From Candidatus Atopostipes pullistercoris (lineage in GTDB: Bacteria > Bacillota > Bacilli > Lactobacillales > Carnobacteriaceae_A), in assembly GCA_019116785.1 (NCBI GenBank), contig DXAZ01000013.1, forward strand, positions 1-36,317: a stretch of DNA of 36,317 bases, given 5' to 3'. Every line of letters begins with the position of its first letter. Positions within the stretch are counted from its first letter, which is position 1. The position numbers and the translations under genes were made by a program. Below the pieces are notes generated by a model that ran no database searches, was not told where the DNA came from, and saw nothing but the letters and a program-made list of their open reading frames with translations. Positions 1-12,208 of this stretch are shown here, one piece after another.

Positions 1-974
1 GTAATTAGGGCAGTTTTTAAATATTTATTCCCTCTAGTTACTCTCGAAGATTTCTTTTTTCCTGCACTTTCATAAGAACCAGGTGAAAGTCCAGCCCATG
101 AAGCTAAGTGGCTCGCTGTCCTAAAGGCCTCTATACTTGGACCAATTTCTGCTAGGATAATCGCTGCACTATGTTGCTTCACACCAGGAATACTTTGGAG
201 CAACTCATATTCCAAAGGAAAATGAGATAAAATATATTGTTCGATATCATGTTCTATTTTCTTGATTTTCCGAGTATAAAATTGATACTCATCTAACGAA
301 TCATCAAGCAATCGCCTATCTGTTAGAGATATTTTTCCATCCATTGCTTGAAGTATATCTTTGGGAGATGCTTTCACTCTGCCATGTAAACAAGCTCCGA
401 CAGATTCAAGAGTTAAGACTTCACCATTTATAAATAATTGGAGCAAGGCTTGGCCAGTTTTTCCAAAGATATTACTTAAATAACCCGTCAACTTAATGTT
501 CGATCGTTGAAGAATATTGTGTAACTCATTCTTTGATTGGGTTCGTTTTTGAGTGTAGGATTGCCTACGGCGAGTCATTAGACGTAATTCCATAACTTCA
601 GGTGCTGGAATATACGAATTTTGTATTAAACCAACTCGTCCAAGTTGCGCAATCCATTCTGCATCCTTCATATCTGTTTTTCGACCCGGTACATTCTTAA
701 TATGTTCTGGATTTGCGAGGATCATATTAAAATTTCCTTCGGAAAAGATATTAAACACCGGCACCCAATATTGTCCTGTACTTTCCATAAAAATATCAGT
801 CACTTCATTTTCTTCTAACCATTCAAGTGCTTTCCGTAATTCACTCGTTCGAGTGCCAAATATCTTATAGGACTTTTTAGGTTTGTTCGTGTCCAAAGGA
901 CCCTCTAATATACAACATACAATAGTCTTCTGATGAACGTCAATTCCACAACATGTCTCAATCATAACTTCCAT
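1..974 (-). CDS. IS110-family transposase (partial, runs off the left edge)
   Basis: This is the DEDD-type recombinase of an IS110-family insertion sequence; 324 codons are visible and the C-terminal end lies beyond base 1. The N-terminal RuvC-like domain shows the acidic residues in GIDVHQ (residue about 12), MEST (about 64) and GRKTDMKDAEW (about 100). The C-terminal Tnp_20 domain contains SIPGVKQHSAAIILAEIG and a SWAGLSPGSYESAGKK segment holding the expected catalytic serine. The start is the ATG at 974-972, eight bases after a GGAGG at 987-983. Family members work with a structured non-coding RNA from the element's own end, and such a segment precedes this gene. Nothing visible is frameshifted, so the copy may be active, but its far end is not in view. 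Confidence 0.93.
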   Translation of the reverse strand, partial: MEVMIETCCGIDVHQKTIVCCILEGPLDTNKPKKSYKIFGTRTSELRKALEWLEENEVTDIFMESTGQYWVPVFNIFSEGNFNMILANPEHIKNVPGRKTDMKDAEWIAQLGRVGLIQNSYIPAPEVMELRLMTRRRQSYTQKRTQSKNELHNILQRSNIKLTGYLSNIFGKTGQALLQLFINGEVLTLESVGACLHGRVKASPKDILQAMDGKISLTDRRLLDDSLDEYQFYTRKIKKIEHDIEQYILSHFPLEYELLQSIPGVKQHSAAIILAEIGPSIEAFRTASHLASWAGLSPGSYESAGKKKSSRVTRGNKYLKTALI

Positions 975-989
975 GATGAAAACCTCCAT

Positions 990-1200
990 CAAATAATTTA
1001 GGAAACAGAACATTTTATAAAATATTGTAATTTTATTTTCACATTCTAAGATGTATTCGGCTTATCGCAAAAGATAAAATGTTCATCCAGTTTTTTATAC
1101 AGGTTCGGCAAAACCCATTAAACCTTCGGATTAATGTTTCCTATGTTAATTATAGGATACTCTCTCTTTTCTGTCATGGCTTAGATTGCGAAGCAATCAT
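990..1200 (-). ncRNA. Candidate IS110 bridge RNA / element left end
   Basis: The stretch upstream of the transposase start is long, non-coding and rich in short hairpins, as expected for the end of an IS110 element that encodes the bridge RNA (seekRNA). Visible stems are 1184-1198 (GATTGC/GCAATC, 3-base loop), 1139-1157 (TCCTAT/ATAGGA), 1116-1136 (CATTAA/TTAATG with inner CC/GG) and 1062-1077 (TTATC/GATAA). Known bridge RNAs lie 5' of the recombinase and are read in the same direction, here the minus strand. The exact element end is not identifiable because IS110 elements lack clear terminal repeats; it probably lies between 1198 and 1294. The RNA call is inference from position and folding. 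Confidence 0.45.
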
Positions 1201-1294
1201 ATTGTTTTTTATATAAAAAATGAGGAATCGAGCTCTATTTTTACTAAAAGCAACACTTTCTTCACTTATAAAGCAGAATAGTCAAGAAAAATCA

Positions 1295-1324
1295 TTGATA
1301 TTAAGTCATTTTCCAGAGTATAAT
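1295..1324 (+). promoter_or_regulatory. Sigma-A promoter of the flavoreductase-rhodanese gene
   Basis: TTGATA (1295-1300) and a perfect TATAAT (1319-1324) are separated by 18 bases, giving a start near 1331 and a leader of about 100 bases. It lies just outside the hairpin-rich IS110 end. Confidence 0.7.
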
Positions 1325-1348
1325 AGATGAGTATGTAAGATTACATTC

Positions 1349-1416
1349 GCGCATTAACTATTTGGTAATGTGCATATAAACTATATTACTAATCATACTT
1401 GCTTAAAGAAAGTATG
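1349..1416 (+). promoter_or_regulatory. Two-hairpin 5' leader
   Basis: The leader holds two tidy stem-loops: GCGCATTA (1349-1356) with TAATGTGC (1366-1373, one G-U pair), and CATACTT (1394-1400) with AAGTATG (1410-1416). The second ends just before the ribosome binding site at 1418-1424. No T-run follows, so it is not a terminator. It could affect translation or mRNA stability. It matches no riboswitch I recognise. Confidence 0.35.
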
Positions 1417-1432
1417 TGAAAGGAGATCAATA

Positions 1433-3109
1433 ATGGAAATCATTATTATTGGAGGCGTAATCGCAGGAATAGAGGCAGCCATACAAGCAAGAAAAAATTC
1501 AGAAGATGTGAAAATCACTATATATGATAGGGATTATGATATAGCACATACTGGTTTTGCAACACACTATGTAGCAGGTGGGGTTGTTGATAACGTCGAT
1601 CAATTAGTGTTAAAGACACCTGAATGGTTTAAAGACCGTTATAATATAGATATCCATACAGGGCATGAAATAACAAAAATTGATTACGAAAATAAAAAAG
1701 TTATAGGTGTAGAATTAACTTCAAATGAAGAATTTGAAGATACTTTTGATGCTTTAGTTTTTGCAAATGGTTCCGTAGTAACCGTTCCTCCAGTCTTTAG
1801 AGATAAAGAGTTTTCAAATGTCTTTACGATAAAGAGTGTTCAAAATGCTAGAAAACTATTGACATTTGTTGAAGAAAAACAACCAAAAAATGCAATTGTA
1901 ATTGGAACAGGGTATATTGGTTTAGGTGTATCTGAACAATTAACCAATGCTGGAATTAATGTTAAAACAGTAGACTTCTTAGAATATCCGATGGCTCAAT
2001 TAGACCATGACACTTCCGTCCATATCGCTGATATTTTAGAAGATAATGGTGTTTCTTTTCATGGAAACGAAGGAGTAGTTGAACTGGCTAGTCATAATGG
2101 AGAATTAGATAGCGTAGTAACTTCTCAAGGAAATAAATATGAAGCAGACATGTTTATTGTCGCTACAGGTGTTCGACCAAACACTGAATTGGCAGAATCT
2201 ATTGGTGTAAAAACAGGGTCAACACGTGCCATTAAAGTTAATGATAAATTACAAACGAATCTTTCGGATGTCTATGCTGTAGGAGATGTGGCTGAAGCTT
2301 ATCATGCAGTAACTAAAGCACCAATCTATCTTCCATTAGCAACAACTGCTGTAAAAATGGGACGTATTGCTGGAGATGTCATTACTGGTGGAGATATGAG
2401 ATTTGAAGGAGTACTTGGTACTTCTGCTGTACGGTTATTTGGTCAAACTATTGCTTCAACAGGTATGACGGAAGATGCTGCTAGAAAAGCAGGAATAGAA
2501 CCAGAAGTCTTAGTTATTACTAAACCCTCTGTCTTGAAAATAATGGGTGGTAAAGATATTTTAATTAAAGCAATCGCTGAACCTAAGACTGAAAGACTAT
2601 TAGGTGTACAAATCATTGGTCCAGAAGGTGTTGAAAGAAGAATTGATGTTTTTGCCACAGCTATGCAGCTTGGAGCAAAAGTTTCAGATTTAGCAAATAT
2701 AGACTTAGCATTCACACCACCAATTTCTACACCAACTGATCCTGTAATGTATACTGGGTTATTATTATCGGAAGCCATTAAAAAATGTCCTCTAATGACT
2801 CCAGAACAATTAAATGAAATGCTAGAAGATGATCAGGAACTAACAATTCTTGACGTTAGAAATAAAGAAAGCTATGAAAAAGCTCATATTCAAGGAGCGA
2901 TTAATCTACCCGTTGATTCTATAAGAGATTCTATAGATTCCTTAGATAAAAACAATAAAATTGTTGTATATTGTGGAATAGGAGAATCTTCATTGGTTGC
3001 TCAAGAAATATTAGTAAATAATGGATTTGAAAAAGTCTATAATTTAACAGGTGGACTTACAAATTACCGAACACTAAATGAAGAAAAGCTTTCTAAAGTA
3101 AATAAATAA
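1433..3109 (+). CDS. FAD/NAD(P)H-dependent CoADR/Nox-family reductase with C-terminal rhodanese domain, redox Cys missing
   Basis: A 558-residue two-domain protein with the CoADR-rhodanese layout: an FAD/NAD reductase of the Nox/CoA-disulfide reductase family (about 1-450) followed by a rhodanese domain (about 465-555). Visible motifs are the FAD loop IIGGVIAGIEAA, the NAD loop VIGTGYIGLG, the FAD-closing VYAVGDVAE and the dimer segment FTPPISTPTDPV. The cysteine that forms CoA-S-S or Cys-SOH (Cys43 in CoADR) aligns with Phe42 in AHTGFATHY, and the reductase domain contains no other cysteine nearby. The rhodanese loop keeps its cysteine (YCGIGESS) but lacks the usual arginine. The ATG at 1433 follows AAAGGAG; a GTG at 1370 is in frame but lies inside a leader hairpin. 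Classic CoADR or water-forming oxidase chemistry is therefore doubtful, though NAD(P)H-FAD reductase activity could remain. Confidence 0.8.
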   Translation: MEIIIIGGVIAGIEAAIQARKNSEDVKITIYDRDYDIAHTGFATHYVAGGVVDNVDQLVLKTPEWFKDRYNIDIHTGHEITKIDYENKKVIGVELTSNEEFEDTFDALVFANGSVVTVPPVFRDKEFSNVFTIKSVQNARKLLTFVEEKQPKNAIVIGTGYIGLGVSEQLTNAGINVKTVDFLEYPMAQLDHDTSVHIADILEDNGVSFHGNEGVVELASHNGELDSVVTSQGNKYEADMFIVATGVRPNTELAESIGVKTGSTRAIKVNDKLQTNLSDVYAVGDVAEAYHAVTKAPIYLPLATTAVKMGRIAGDVITGGDMRFEGVLGTSAVRLFGQTIASTGMTEDAARKAGIEPEVLVITKPSVLKIMGGKDILIKAIAEPKTERLLGVQIIGPEGVERRIDVFATAMQLGAKVSDLANIDLAFTPPISTPTDPVMYTGLLLSEAIKKCPLMTPEQLNEMLEDDQELTILDVRNKESYEKAHIQGAINLPVDSIRDSIDSLDKNNKIVVYCGIGESSLVAQEILVNNGFEKVYNLTGGLTNYRTLNEEKLSKVNK

Positions 3110-3119
3110 GTTTATAAAA

Positions 3120-3153
3120 AAGAAGACGCTAGATAATTTGCTAGTGTCTTCTT
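3120..3153. terminator. Hairpin terminator
   Basis: A 13-bp stem (one G-U), 3120-3132 with 3141-3153 and an 8-base loop, sits just after the stop codon. It is preceded by an A-run and followed by only a weak T-run. Confidence 0.6.
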
Positions 3154-3232
3154 AAATTATCACAAGAGATCATATTTAGATTGCATCTATCTATTATTTT
3201 TAAATCTTTAGGTTTTGAGGGAGGGTGAGGCG

Positions 3233-4393
3233 ATGTCAAAATTTGAACAAGAAAAACGTGTAAAAAGTGGAATACGGACAGGCTTCATCGGTTTATTGAT
3301 AAATATAATCTTATTAATCATTAAATTAATAGCAGGATTCACCGCTGGCAGTGTATCTATTTTAGTAGATGCTATGAATAGTTTAGGAGATACCGCTAGT
3401 TCTTTTTTTACAATAGGTGGATTTTATGTTTCAAATAAACCAGCTGATCGTGAACATCCCTATGGTCATCAAAGAGCTGAATACATTAGTGGTTTATTTA
3501 TTGCGATTATTATTTTAATTGTAGGGTTTCAATTCTTACTTCAATCAATTAAACGGATACTTAACCCGAGTAGTGTTTATAGTTCTCGTTTAGTCTTGTA
3601 TTTATTAATTCTTTCTATACTCTTGAAGACTGGGCTAGGTTTTTATTATCAATACCGTGGTAAGCAAATGACAACTCCATCAAATACTGTTCTAGCTTTG
3701 AAAAAAGATAGCTTTAATGATGCATTAATGACATTGGTTATTATTATTTCTTATTCTATAGAAGTTCAATTTGGTTGGTATATTGATGGTTATGTAGGAG
3801 CTGGAGTTGCTTTATTTATTATTTATTCCGGTTTCCGTTCAATTCTTGATTCGTCGGATGATTTGTTAGGTACTCGTCCAGATGTTCAATTAATTCAACG
3901 AATGCAAGAAGTTTTAGATTCATTTGACACTCCTATTGGGTATCATGACTTAGTTGTTCATAAATATGGACCAAATAAGGTTTTTGCTACAGTAGATATT
4001 GAGATTGATTCAAGATTAAGTTTAATCCATGCCCATCAAGTTATTGATGAAATTGAACAAGAATTTGAAAAGCAATTTAATATAAAATTAGTTGGCCATT
4101 TAGATCCAATTATATTAGATGATGAAGAACAAAATAAAATATATGCTCTAGTTAAACATGTTTTAAAATCTTATCATTCAGAGTATCATTTTCATGATTT
4201 TAGGATTAAAAGAAATAATGGAGAGAGAGAAATTCATTTCGATGTTGTGGTTCCAACAGATGTAAAAGAAACTGATCAAGAGCTTCATTATAAAATAACA
4301 AGTGATATCTATCGAAAATATAATGAATATCCGATATATATTAAATTTGATCGCGATTATATTTTAGATGAAGCCAACAAGAATAAAAGATAG
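3233..4393 (+). CDS. CDF-family divalent metal exporter, Mn-type motifs, extended C-terminus
   Basis: A cation diffusion facilitator of 386 residues, expected to export a divalent cation in exchange for protons at the cell membrane. About six membrane segments occupy residues 10-205. The metal-site motifs are DAMNSLGD in helix 2 (Asp46, Asn49, Asp53) and KKDSFNDAL in helix 5 (Asp159, Asn162, Asp163). Asn/Asp pairs without the zinc-type histidine resemble the manganese-exporter branch (MntE/MneS), so Mn2+ is the likelier substrate. The usual cytoplasmic dimerisation domain (about 212-285) is followed by a further roughly 95-residue alpha/beta segment, which explains the length against about 300 residues for simple CDFs. 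The ATG at 3233 follows the strong GAGGGAGGGTGAGG; an in-frame TTG at 3215 would start inside or before that site. Confidence 0.85.
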   Translation: MSKFEQEKRVKSGIRTGFIGLLINIILLIIKLIAGFTAGSVSILVDAMNSLGDTASSFFTIGGFYVSNKPADREHPYGHQRAEYISGLFIAIIILIVGFQFLLQSIKRILNPSSVYSSRLVLYLLILSILLKTGLGFYYQYRGKQMTTPSNTVLALKKDSFNDALMTLVIIISYSIEVQFGWYIDGYVGAGVALFIIYSGFRSILDSSDDLLGTRPDVQLIQRMQEVLDSFDTPIGYHDLVVHKYGPNKVFATVDIEIDSRLSLIHAHQVIDEIEQEFEKQFNIKLVGHLDPIILDDEEQNKIYALVKHVLKSYHSEYHFHDFRIKRNNGEREIHFDVVVPTDVKETDQELHYKITSDIYRKYNEYPIYIKFDRDYILDEANKNKR

Positions 4394-4440
4394 TTTGATT
4401 GATTTTTTATTTTTCATTTCAATTAAATATTTTTATGGTA

Positions 4441-4469
4441 TTGATTTCATAATGACAACTGTGTATAAT
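4441..4469 (+). promoter_or_regulatory. Promoter of the beta-glucoside operon
   Basis: TTGATT (4441-4446) and TATAAT (4464-4469) are 17 bases apart. The start point near 4476 lies just before the RAT sequence. Confidence 0.75.
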
Positions 4470-4480
4470 GATCTTGATAT

Positions 4481-4590
4481 GGATTGTTACTGGTAATGCA
4501 GGCAAAACCTAAATATATACTCGATAAGATGGCAATATTTGTGGAGTTCCACAGGTGTAGCCAATTATTGTGTATCTATTTAGGTTTTTT
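4481..4590 (+). promoter_or_regulatory. LicT-type RAT antiterminator overlapping an intrinsic terminator
   Basis: A ribonucleic antiterminator (4481-4509, beginning GGATTGTTACTGG and ending GGCAAAACC) matches the LicT/BglG target. Its last bases also form the 5' arm of a terminator, AAACCTAAAT (4505-4514) with ATTTAGGTTT (4578-4587), followed by a T-run. The large intervening loop carries its own small hairpin, GTGGA/TCCAC (4541-4552). When LicT binds the RAT the terminator cannot form and licT-bglP-bglH can be read. Confidence 0.9.
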
Positions 4591-4610
4591 TATTTGGAAG
4601 GAGGGGCAGA

Positions 4611-7443
<2,833 letters not shown>

Positions 7444-7455
7444 GAAGATATCGAT

Positions 7456-7492
7456 TAAGAAGACAATTTTTTAAATTGGATGTCTTTTCTTA
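7456..7492 (+). terminator. Probable weak terminator after bglP
   Basis: AGACA at about 7461-7465 pairs with TGTCT (7481-7485), extended by AAG against TTT/CTT, with a T-rich 3' side. CAATTT/AAATTG inside it offers an alternative stem. It probably attenuates rather than fully blocks read-through to bglH. Confidence 0.4.
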
Positions 7493-7591
7493 TAGTCTGT
7501 TTTACTCACAGTTATAGAATGAAAAAGTGATTAAAAATAATAATTGAATTTTGAATCAATAAAAGGAAAAATTTTTTATCAATAGATAACA

Positions 7592-7600
7592 TGTTATAAT
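7592..7600 (+). promoter_or_regulatory. Extended -10 promoter before the phospho-beta-glucosidase gene
   Basis: TGT directly precedes a perfect TATAAT (7595-7600). No good -35 is seen, as is usual for extended -10 promoters. No RAT or cre-like site was seen between 7444 and 7664. Confidence 0.5.
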
Positions 7601-7640
7601 CAAATTATATGAAAATTTATTAAACAAAGAAATTTTATAA

Positions 7641-9110
<1,470 letters not shown>

Positions 9111-9121
9111 AATTTGTATTT

Positions 9122-9157
9122 AAAAAGAGAAGCTATTTTGCTTCTCTTTTTTTATAT
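9122..9157. terminator. Strong intrinsic terminator
   Basis: A perfect 12-bp stem, AAAAAGAGAAGC (9122-9133) with GCTTCTCTTTTT (9140-9151), continues into a T-run. The flanking A-run would let it act on both strands, for bglH and the convergent SDR gene. No other signal was seen between 9158 and 9293. Confidence 0.9.
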
Positions 9158-9293
9158 ACATAGAAGAGTTAAAGTATTCATACCTTCGACAAATTTTTTA
9201 GTGAGTGTAAAAATCTTTCTAAAATCATTTTATTTTCAATACCTTCTCTAGGGACACTGATTCATAATTTCCTTGTTTTTTAAAATAGGTAAT

Positions 9294-10187
9294 TTATGGA
9301 TTGATAGGCTGTCCACCCGTTATGCCATAAATTTGTCCAGTGATATAACTACCTTCGTCAGAAGCTAATAATACATAGACAGGAGCGAGTTCTACAGGTT
9401 GACCAGCCCTCCCAAGTGGACTATTTTTACCAAAATTTGGGATCGCATCTTCAGGTTGCCCTTGATCCATTTGGATAGGTGTCCAGATTGGTCCGGGAGC
9501 AACACCATTTACACGAATACCTCTTTTTGCGAAAATACTAGATAAAGCAACGGTAAAGTTCGTGATGGCTCCTTTTGTTGCAGCATAATCAATAATATGT
9601 GAGCTTGGATCAAAAGATTGTATCGAGGTCGTCGTTATAATCGCACTACCAGGTTTTAAATATTTTTCTGCAGCTTTTACCGTTTCAAACATACTAATAA
9701 TATTCACTTTGAATGTATCATGAACTTGTTCCATGGATAAATCGCTCAATTTAGTATGAGAGATTTGTTGGGCTGCATTTAAAACTAAAATATCTAGGGC
9801 TTTAAATTCATCGATTGTTTTCTCAACGATTTCGGTGGCTGCATAATCTTCTCGTAAATCATAAGGAAGGAGTAAAGCTTTTTTTCCTTCATTTTCGATT
9901 AATTTTTTAACTTCCTCAGCATCTTTTTCTTCACCTGGGAAAAATTGAATGGCAACATTTGCTCCTTCACGTGCATAAGCGATAGCCGCTGCACGTCCGA
10001 TTCCCGAATCTCCACCAGTAATTAGGGCATTACGTCCTTTAAGCCGATCGTGTCCTTGGTAATTTTCTTCTCCACAGTCAGGTTTTGGTTTCATTTCATC
10101 TTGTAAAGCCGGAGTATCTTGTTCTTGAGCGGGATATTTTCCTGTGTAATACATTTCTCTTGGGTTTCGTAAATTATTATCTTCCAT
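9294..10187 (-). CDS. Short-chain dehydrogenase, GSP39/YdaD-like
   Basis: A 297-residue SDR-family oxidoreductase. It has the long N-terminal extension (about 45 residues before the Rossmann fold) typical of the Bacillus general stress protein 39/YdaD group rather than of 250-residue SDRs. Motifs are TGGDSGIGRAAA for NAD(P), NAAQQ in place of NNAG, the catalytic Ser-Tyr-Lys set in TTSIQSF and YAATKGA, and APGPIWTP. The substrate is unknown; members are often annotated as glucose or ribitol dehydrogenases without proof. The ATG at 10187 is preferred to the in-frame TTG at 10196, because it follows GGGG at a good distance. A cre-like element lies about 65 bases upstream. Confidence 0.85.
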   Translation of the reverse strand: MEDNNLRNPREMYYTGKYPAQEQDTPALQDEMKPKPDCGEENYQGHDRLKGRNALITGGDSGIGRAAAIAYAREGANVAIQFFPGEEKDAEEVKKLIENEGKKALLLPYDLREDYAATEIVEKTIDEFKALDILVLNAAQQISHTKLSDLSMEQVHDTFKVNIISMFETVKAAEKYLKPGSAIITTTSIQSFDPSSHIIDYAATKGAITNFTVALSSIFAKRGIRVNGVAPGPIWTPIQMDQGQPEDAIPNFGKNSPLGRAGQPVELAPVYVLLASDEGSYITGQIYGITGGQPINP

Positions 10188-10252
10188 CAATAACAACCCC
10201 CATTTTATATTTTTTACAGATTTAGAATATCATCAGTCAGACTTTTAATCTA

Positions 10253-10267
10253 TTAAAACGGTTTCAA
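10253..10267 (-). promoter_or_regulatory. cre-like CcpA site upstream of the SDR gene
   Basis: On the minus strand TTGAAACCGTTTTAA fits the cre consensus WTGNAANCGNWNNCW with one mismatch. Its position fits control of the SDR gene. This is pattern evidence only. Confidence 0.35.
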
Positions 10268-10322
10268 TTAACTGATTAAAGAGATAGTTTCAATATTATA
10301 ATATAATCAATAAAATAATTTG

Positions 10323-10364
10323 AAAAAAGTTGACAGAAAAAATCTAATCTCTATCAACTTTTTT
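10323..10364. terminator. Terminator of the pyruvate oxidase gene
   Basis: A perfect 11-bp stem, AAAAAAGTTGA (10323-10333) with TCAACTTTTTT (10354-10364), lies immediately after the oxidase stop codon (minus strand). The A/T runs on both sides suit termination of the minus-strand transcript. Confidence 0.85.
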
Positions 10365-10370
10365 TTATAT

Positions 10371-12146
10371 TTATTGTTTGATTGAACTTAAACCTTCAGC
10401 TTCTAAAAATTCACGGAAAGGTTTTAAATCCCAAGCTTCAAAACGATCTTTATAGGCTTTAACTTCTTCCTCTGAATAATATTTCGTGTCTAGTCTTAAT
10501 GCTTCAACGGGTATAGGTTGTTCATTTGTAATCTTTGCATCGATGACTACTACTTGTCCAGCTTTTTCATCTTCCATTGCTTTAGCAAAGACTTCATCAA
10601 TCTCGTCAATTGTATTTATAGTATAACCATTTGCACCTTGTGCTTCAGCAATTTTAGCAAAGTCAACAGGTTCAGTAAAATCAACACCAAAAAATAGATG
10701 TTCATTGGTTTCTTCTTGTTCTCTTTTGATAAAGCCGTACATCATATTTGAAAAGACTATATGAATACTAGGTAATTTATGTTGAACAAAAGTAACAACA
10801 TCTTGCATCACCATACCAAAACCACCATCACCGGATAAATTCCAAGTTTGACGATCAGGAAATTCTAATTTGGCAGCAAGTGCGCCTGGCAACCCACATC
10901 CCATAGTTGCAAATTTTGGTGAGGTTCGCCATAAATTTTTTGGCGTTAAATGAAGGTGACGAACAGACTGCTGCGTAACATTTCCTACATCAATTGAATA
11001 GATCGCATCTTCACTTGCATGACGATTTACTGCATCAAAAACTTGGTAAGCTTGTAACTCGCCTTCTTTTTTTGTTTCAAGTTTATTCATATATTCTCGC
11101 CAGTTTTTATTATTAGCTAAACACGCACGATACCAAGAGCTTTCTTCTTTTTGCTCTATTTTGTCTGAAATCATACGTATGGCTTCGGGAGCATCACCTA
11201 AAATAGCTGCATCAACAGAACGTCTCTTTCCTAGACGAGAAGCATCGATGTCTATTTGAATAAATTTCTTTCCATCAAAAATACCCGTAGATTCTGCAAA
11301 AGGAAAATCACTACCTGCAAATAATATCGTGTCAGCTTCTTCTATGATCTCGTTTGCAGATTTCCATCCAACGCGCCAGGTCGAACCAATAAGACCTTCA
11401 TAGTCAAAGTCAAAAGTATCATAATTCTTACCTGTTACAGCAATTGGAGCTTTGAGTTTTTCAGCCAAAGCGATTACATCTTCTCCATGTCCCCGAGTTC
11501 CTATTCCTGCATAAATAACAGGGCGTTTCGCTTCCTCTAATAAAGACACAGCCTTATCGATATCCTTTTCATCAATCGGTGGCTTATTTGGTTTACGAAA
11601 ACCATTTGCAGAAGAATACCACGAATCATTATCAATTTCTTCCCAACCAAAATCAACCGGAACTTCTATGGTAGCAATACCTCCTTTAGTAATGGCTTCG
11701 CGAATGGCTCGGTCAATAATTTTAGGGAGCTGCTCAGCATAAGCCACGCGCACATTATATTCGGATACATCTGAATAAATAGGGTTCTGACTTAATTCTT
11801 GAAATCCATCTAGATTTAATTCTCTTTGAGGACGAGTTCCAATAATGGCAAGCATTGGCACACCGTCTTCACGAGCATCATATAAACCATTCATTAAATG
11901 TGTAGCGCCAGGTCCACCAGATCCTAAAACAACACCTATATTCCCAGAAAATTTTGGCTGCATGGATGCGGCTAGAGCTCCTACTTCTTCATGGCGTACT
12001 TGAATAAAATCTATATTGCTTTGTTCTTCATATAGCATATCCATTTCAGCATTCAATGAACCGGCTGGAAGACCATAAATCTGTTTGACGCCCCAGCTTT
12101 CGATCACTTTAAGTGCTGCTAAGCCTGCTTTTATTTTCTCGCTCAT
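10371..12146 (-). CDS. spxB: Pyruvate oxidase (acetyl phosphate- and H2O2-forming)
   Basis: A ThDP/FAD enzyme of 591 residues that converts pyruvate, phosphate and oxygen to acetyl phosphate, CO2 and hydrogen peroxide; streptococcal SpxB is the same size. The N-terminal Pyr domain has IYGLPAGSLN and the ThDP-activating glutamate in RHEEVGALA. A central FAD-binding domain follows. The C-terminal PP domain has the GDGGFGMVMQD to SNMMYGF cofactor motif. The ATG at 12146 follows AAAGGAA and gives the family's usual N-terminus (MSEKIKAGLAALKVI); a 14-residue upstream extension is possible but lacks a good site. A near-palindromic cre-like element upstream suggests CcpA control. The peroxide would add to oxidative load, which the stress-type SDR and the flavoreductase may help meet, though that link is speculative. 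Confidence 0.92.
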   Translation of the reverse strand: MSEKIKAGLAALKVIESWGVKQIYGLPAGSLNAEMDMLYEEQSNIDFIQVRHEEVGALAASMQPKFSGNIGVVLGSGGPGATHLMNGLYDAREDGVPMLAIIGTRPQRELNLDGFQELSQNPIYSDVSEYNVRVAYAEQLPKIIDRAIREAITKGGIATIEVPVDFGWEEIDNDSWYSSANGFRKPNKPPIDEKDIDKAVSLLEEAKRPVIYAGIGTRGHGEDVIALAEKLKAPIAVTGKNYDTFDFDYEGLIGSTWRVGWKSANEIIEEADTILFAGSDFPFAESTGIFDGKKFIQIDIDASRLGKRRSVDAAILGDAPEAIRMISDKIEQKEESSWYRACLANNKNWREYMNKLETKKEGELQAYQVFDAVNRHASEDAIYSIDVGNVTQQSVRHLHLTPKNLWRTSPKFATMGCGLPGALAAKLEFPDRQTWNLSGDGGFGMVMQDVVTFVQHKLPSIHIVFSNMMYGFIKREQEETNEHLFFGVDFTEPVDFAKIAEAQGANGYTINTIDEIDEVFAKAMEDEKAGQVVVIDAKITNEQPIPVEALRLDTKYYSEEEVKAYKDRFEAWDLKPFREFLEAEGLSSIKQ

Positions 12147-12208
12147 ATCTATATTCCTTTCTATATTTTCCCGTCCAGTAAAAATCACTTATTAGCATCA
12201 TCATAATT

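Noticed and set aside
1370-1432. Upstream GTG start adding 21 residues to the reductase-rhodanese protein
   Set aside because: No ribosome site, and the GTG lies in the stem of a leader hairpin; the ATG at 1433 follows AAAGGAG and starts directly at the FAD loop.
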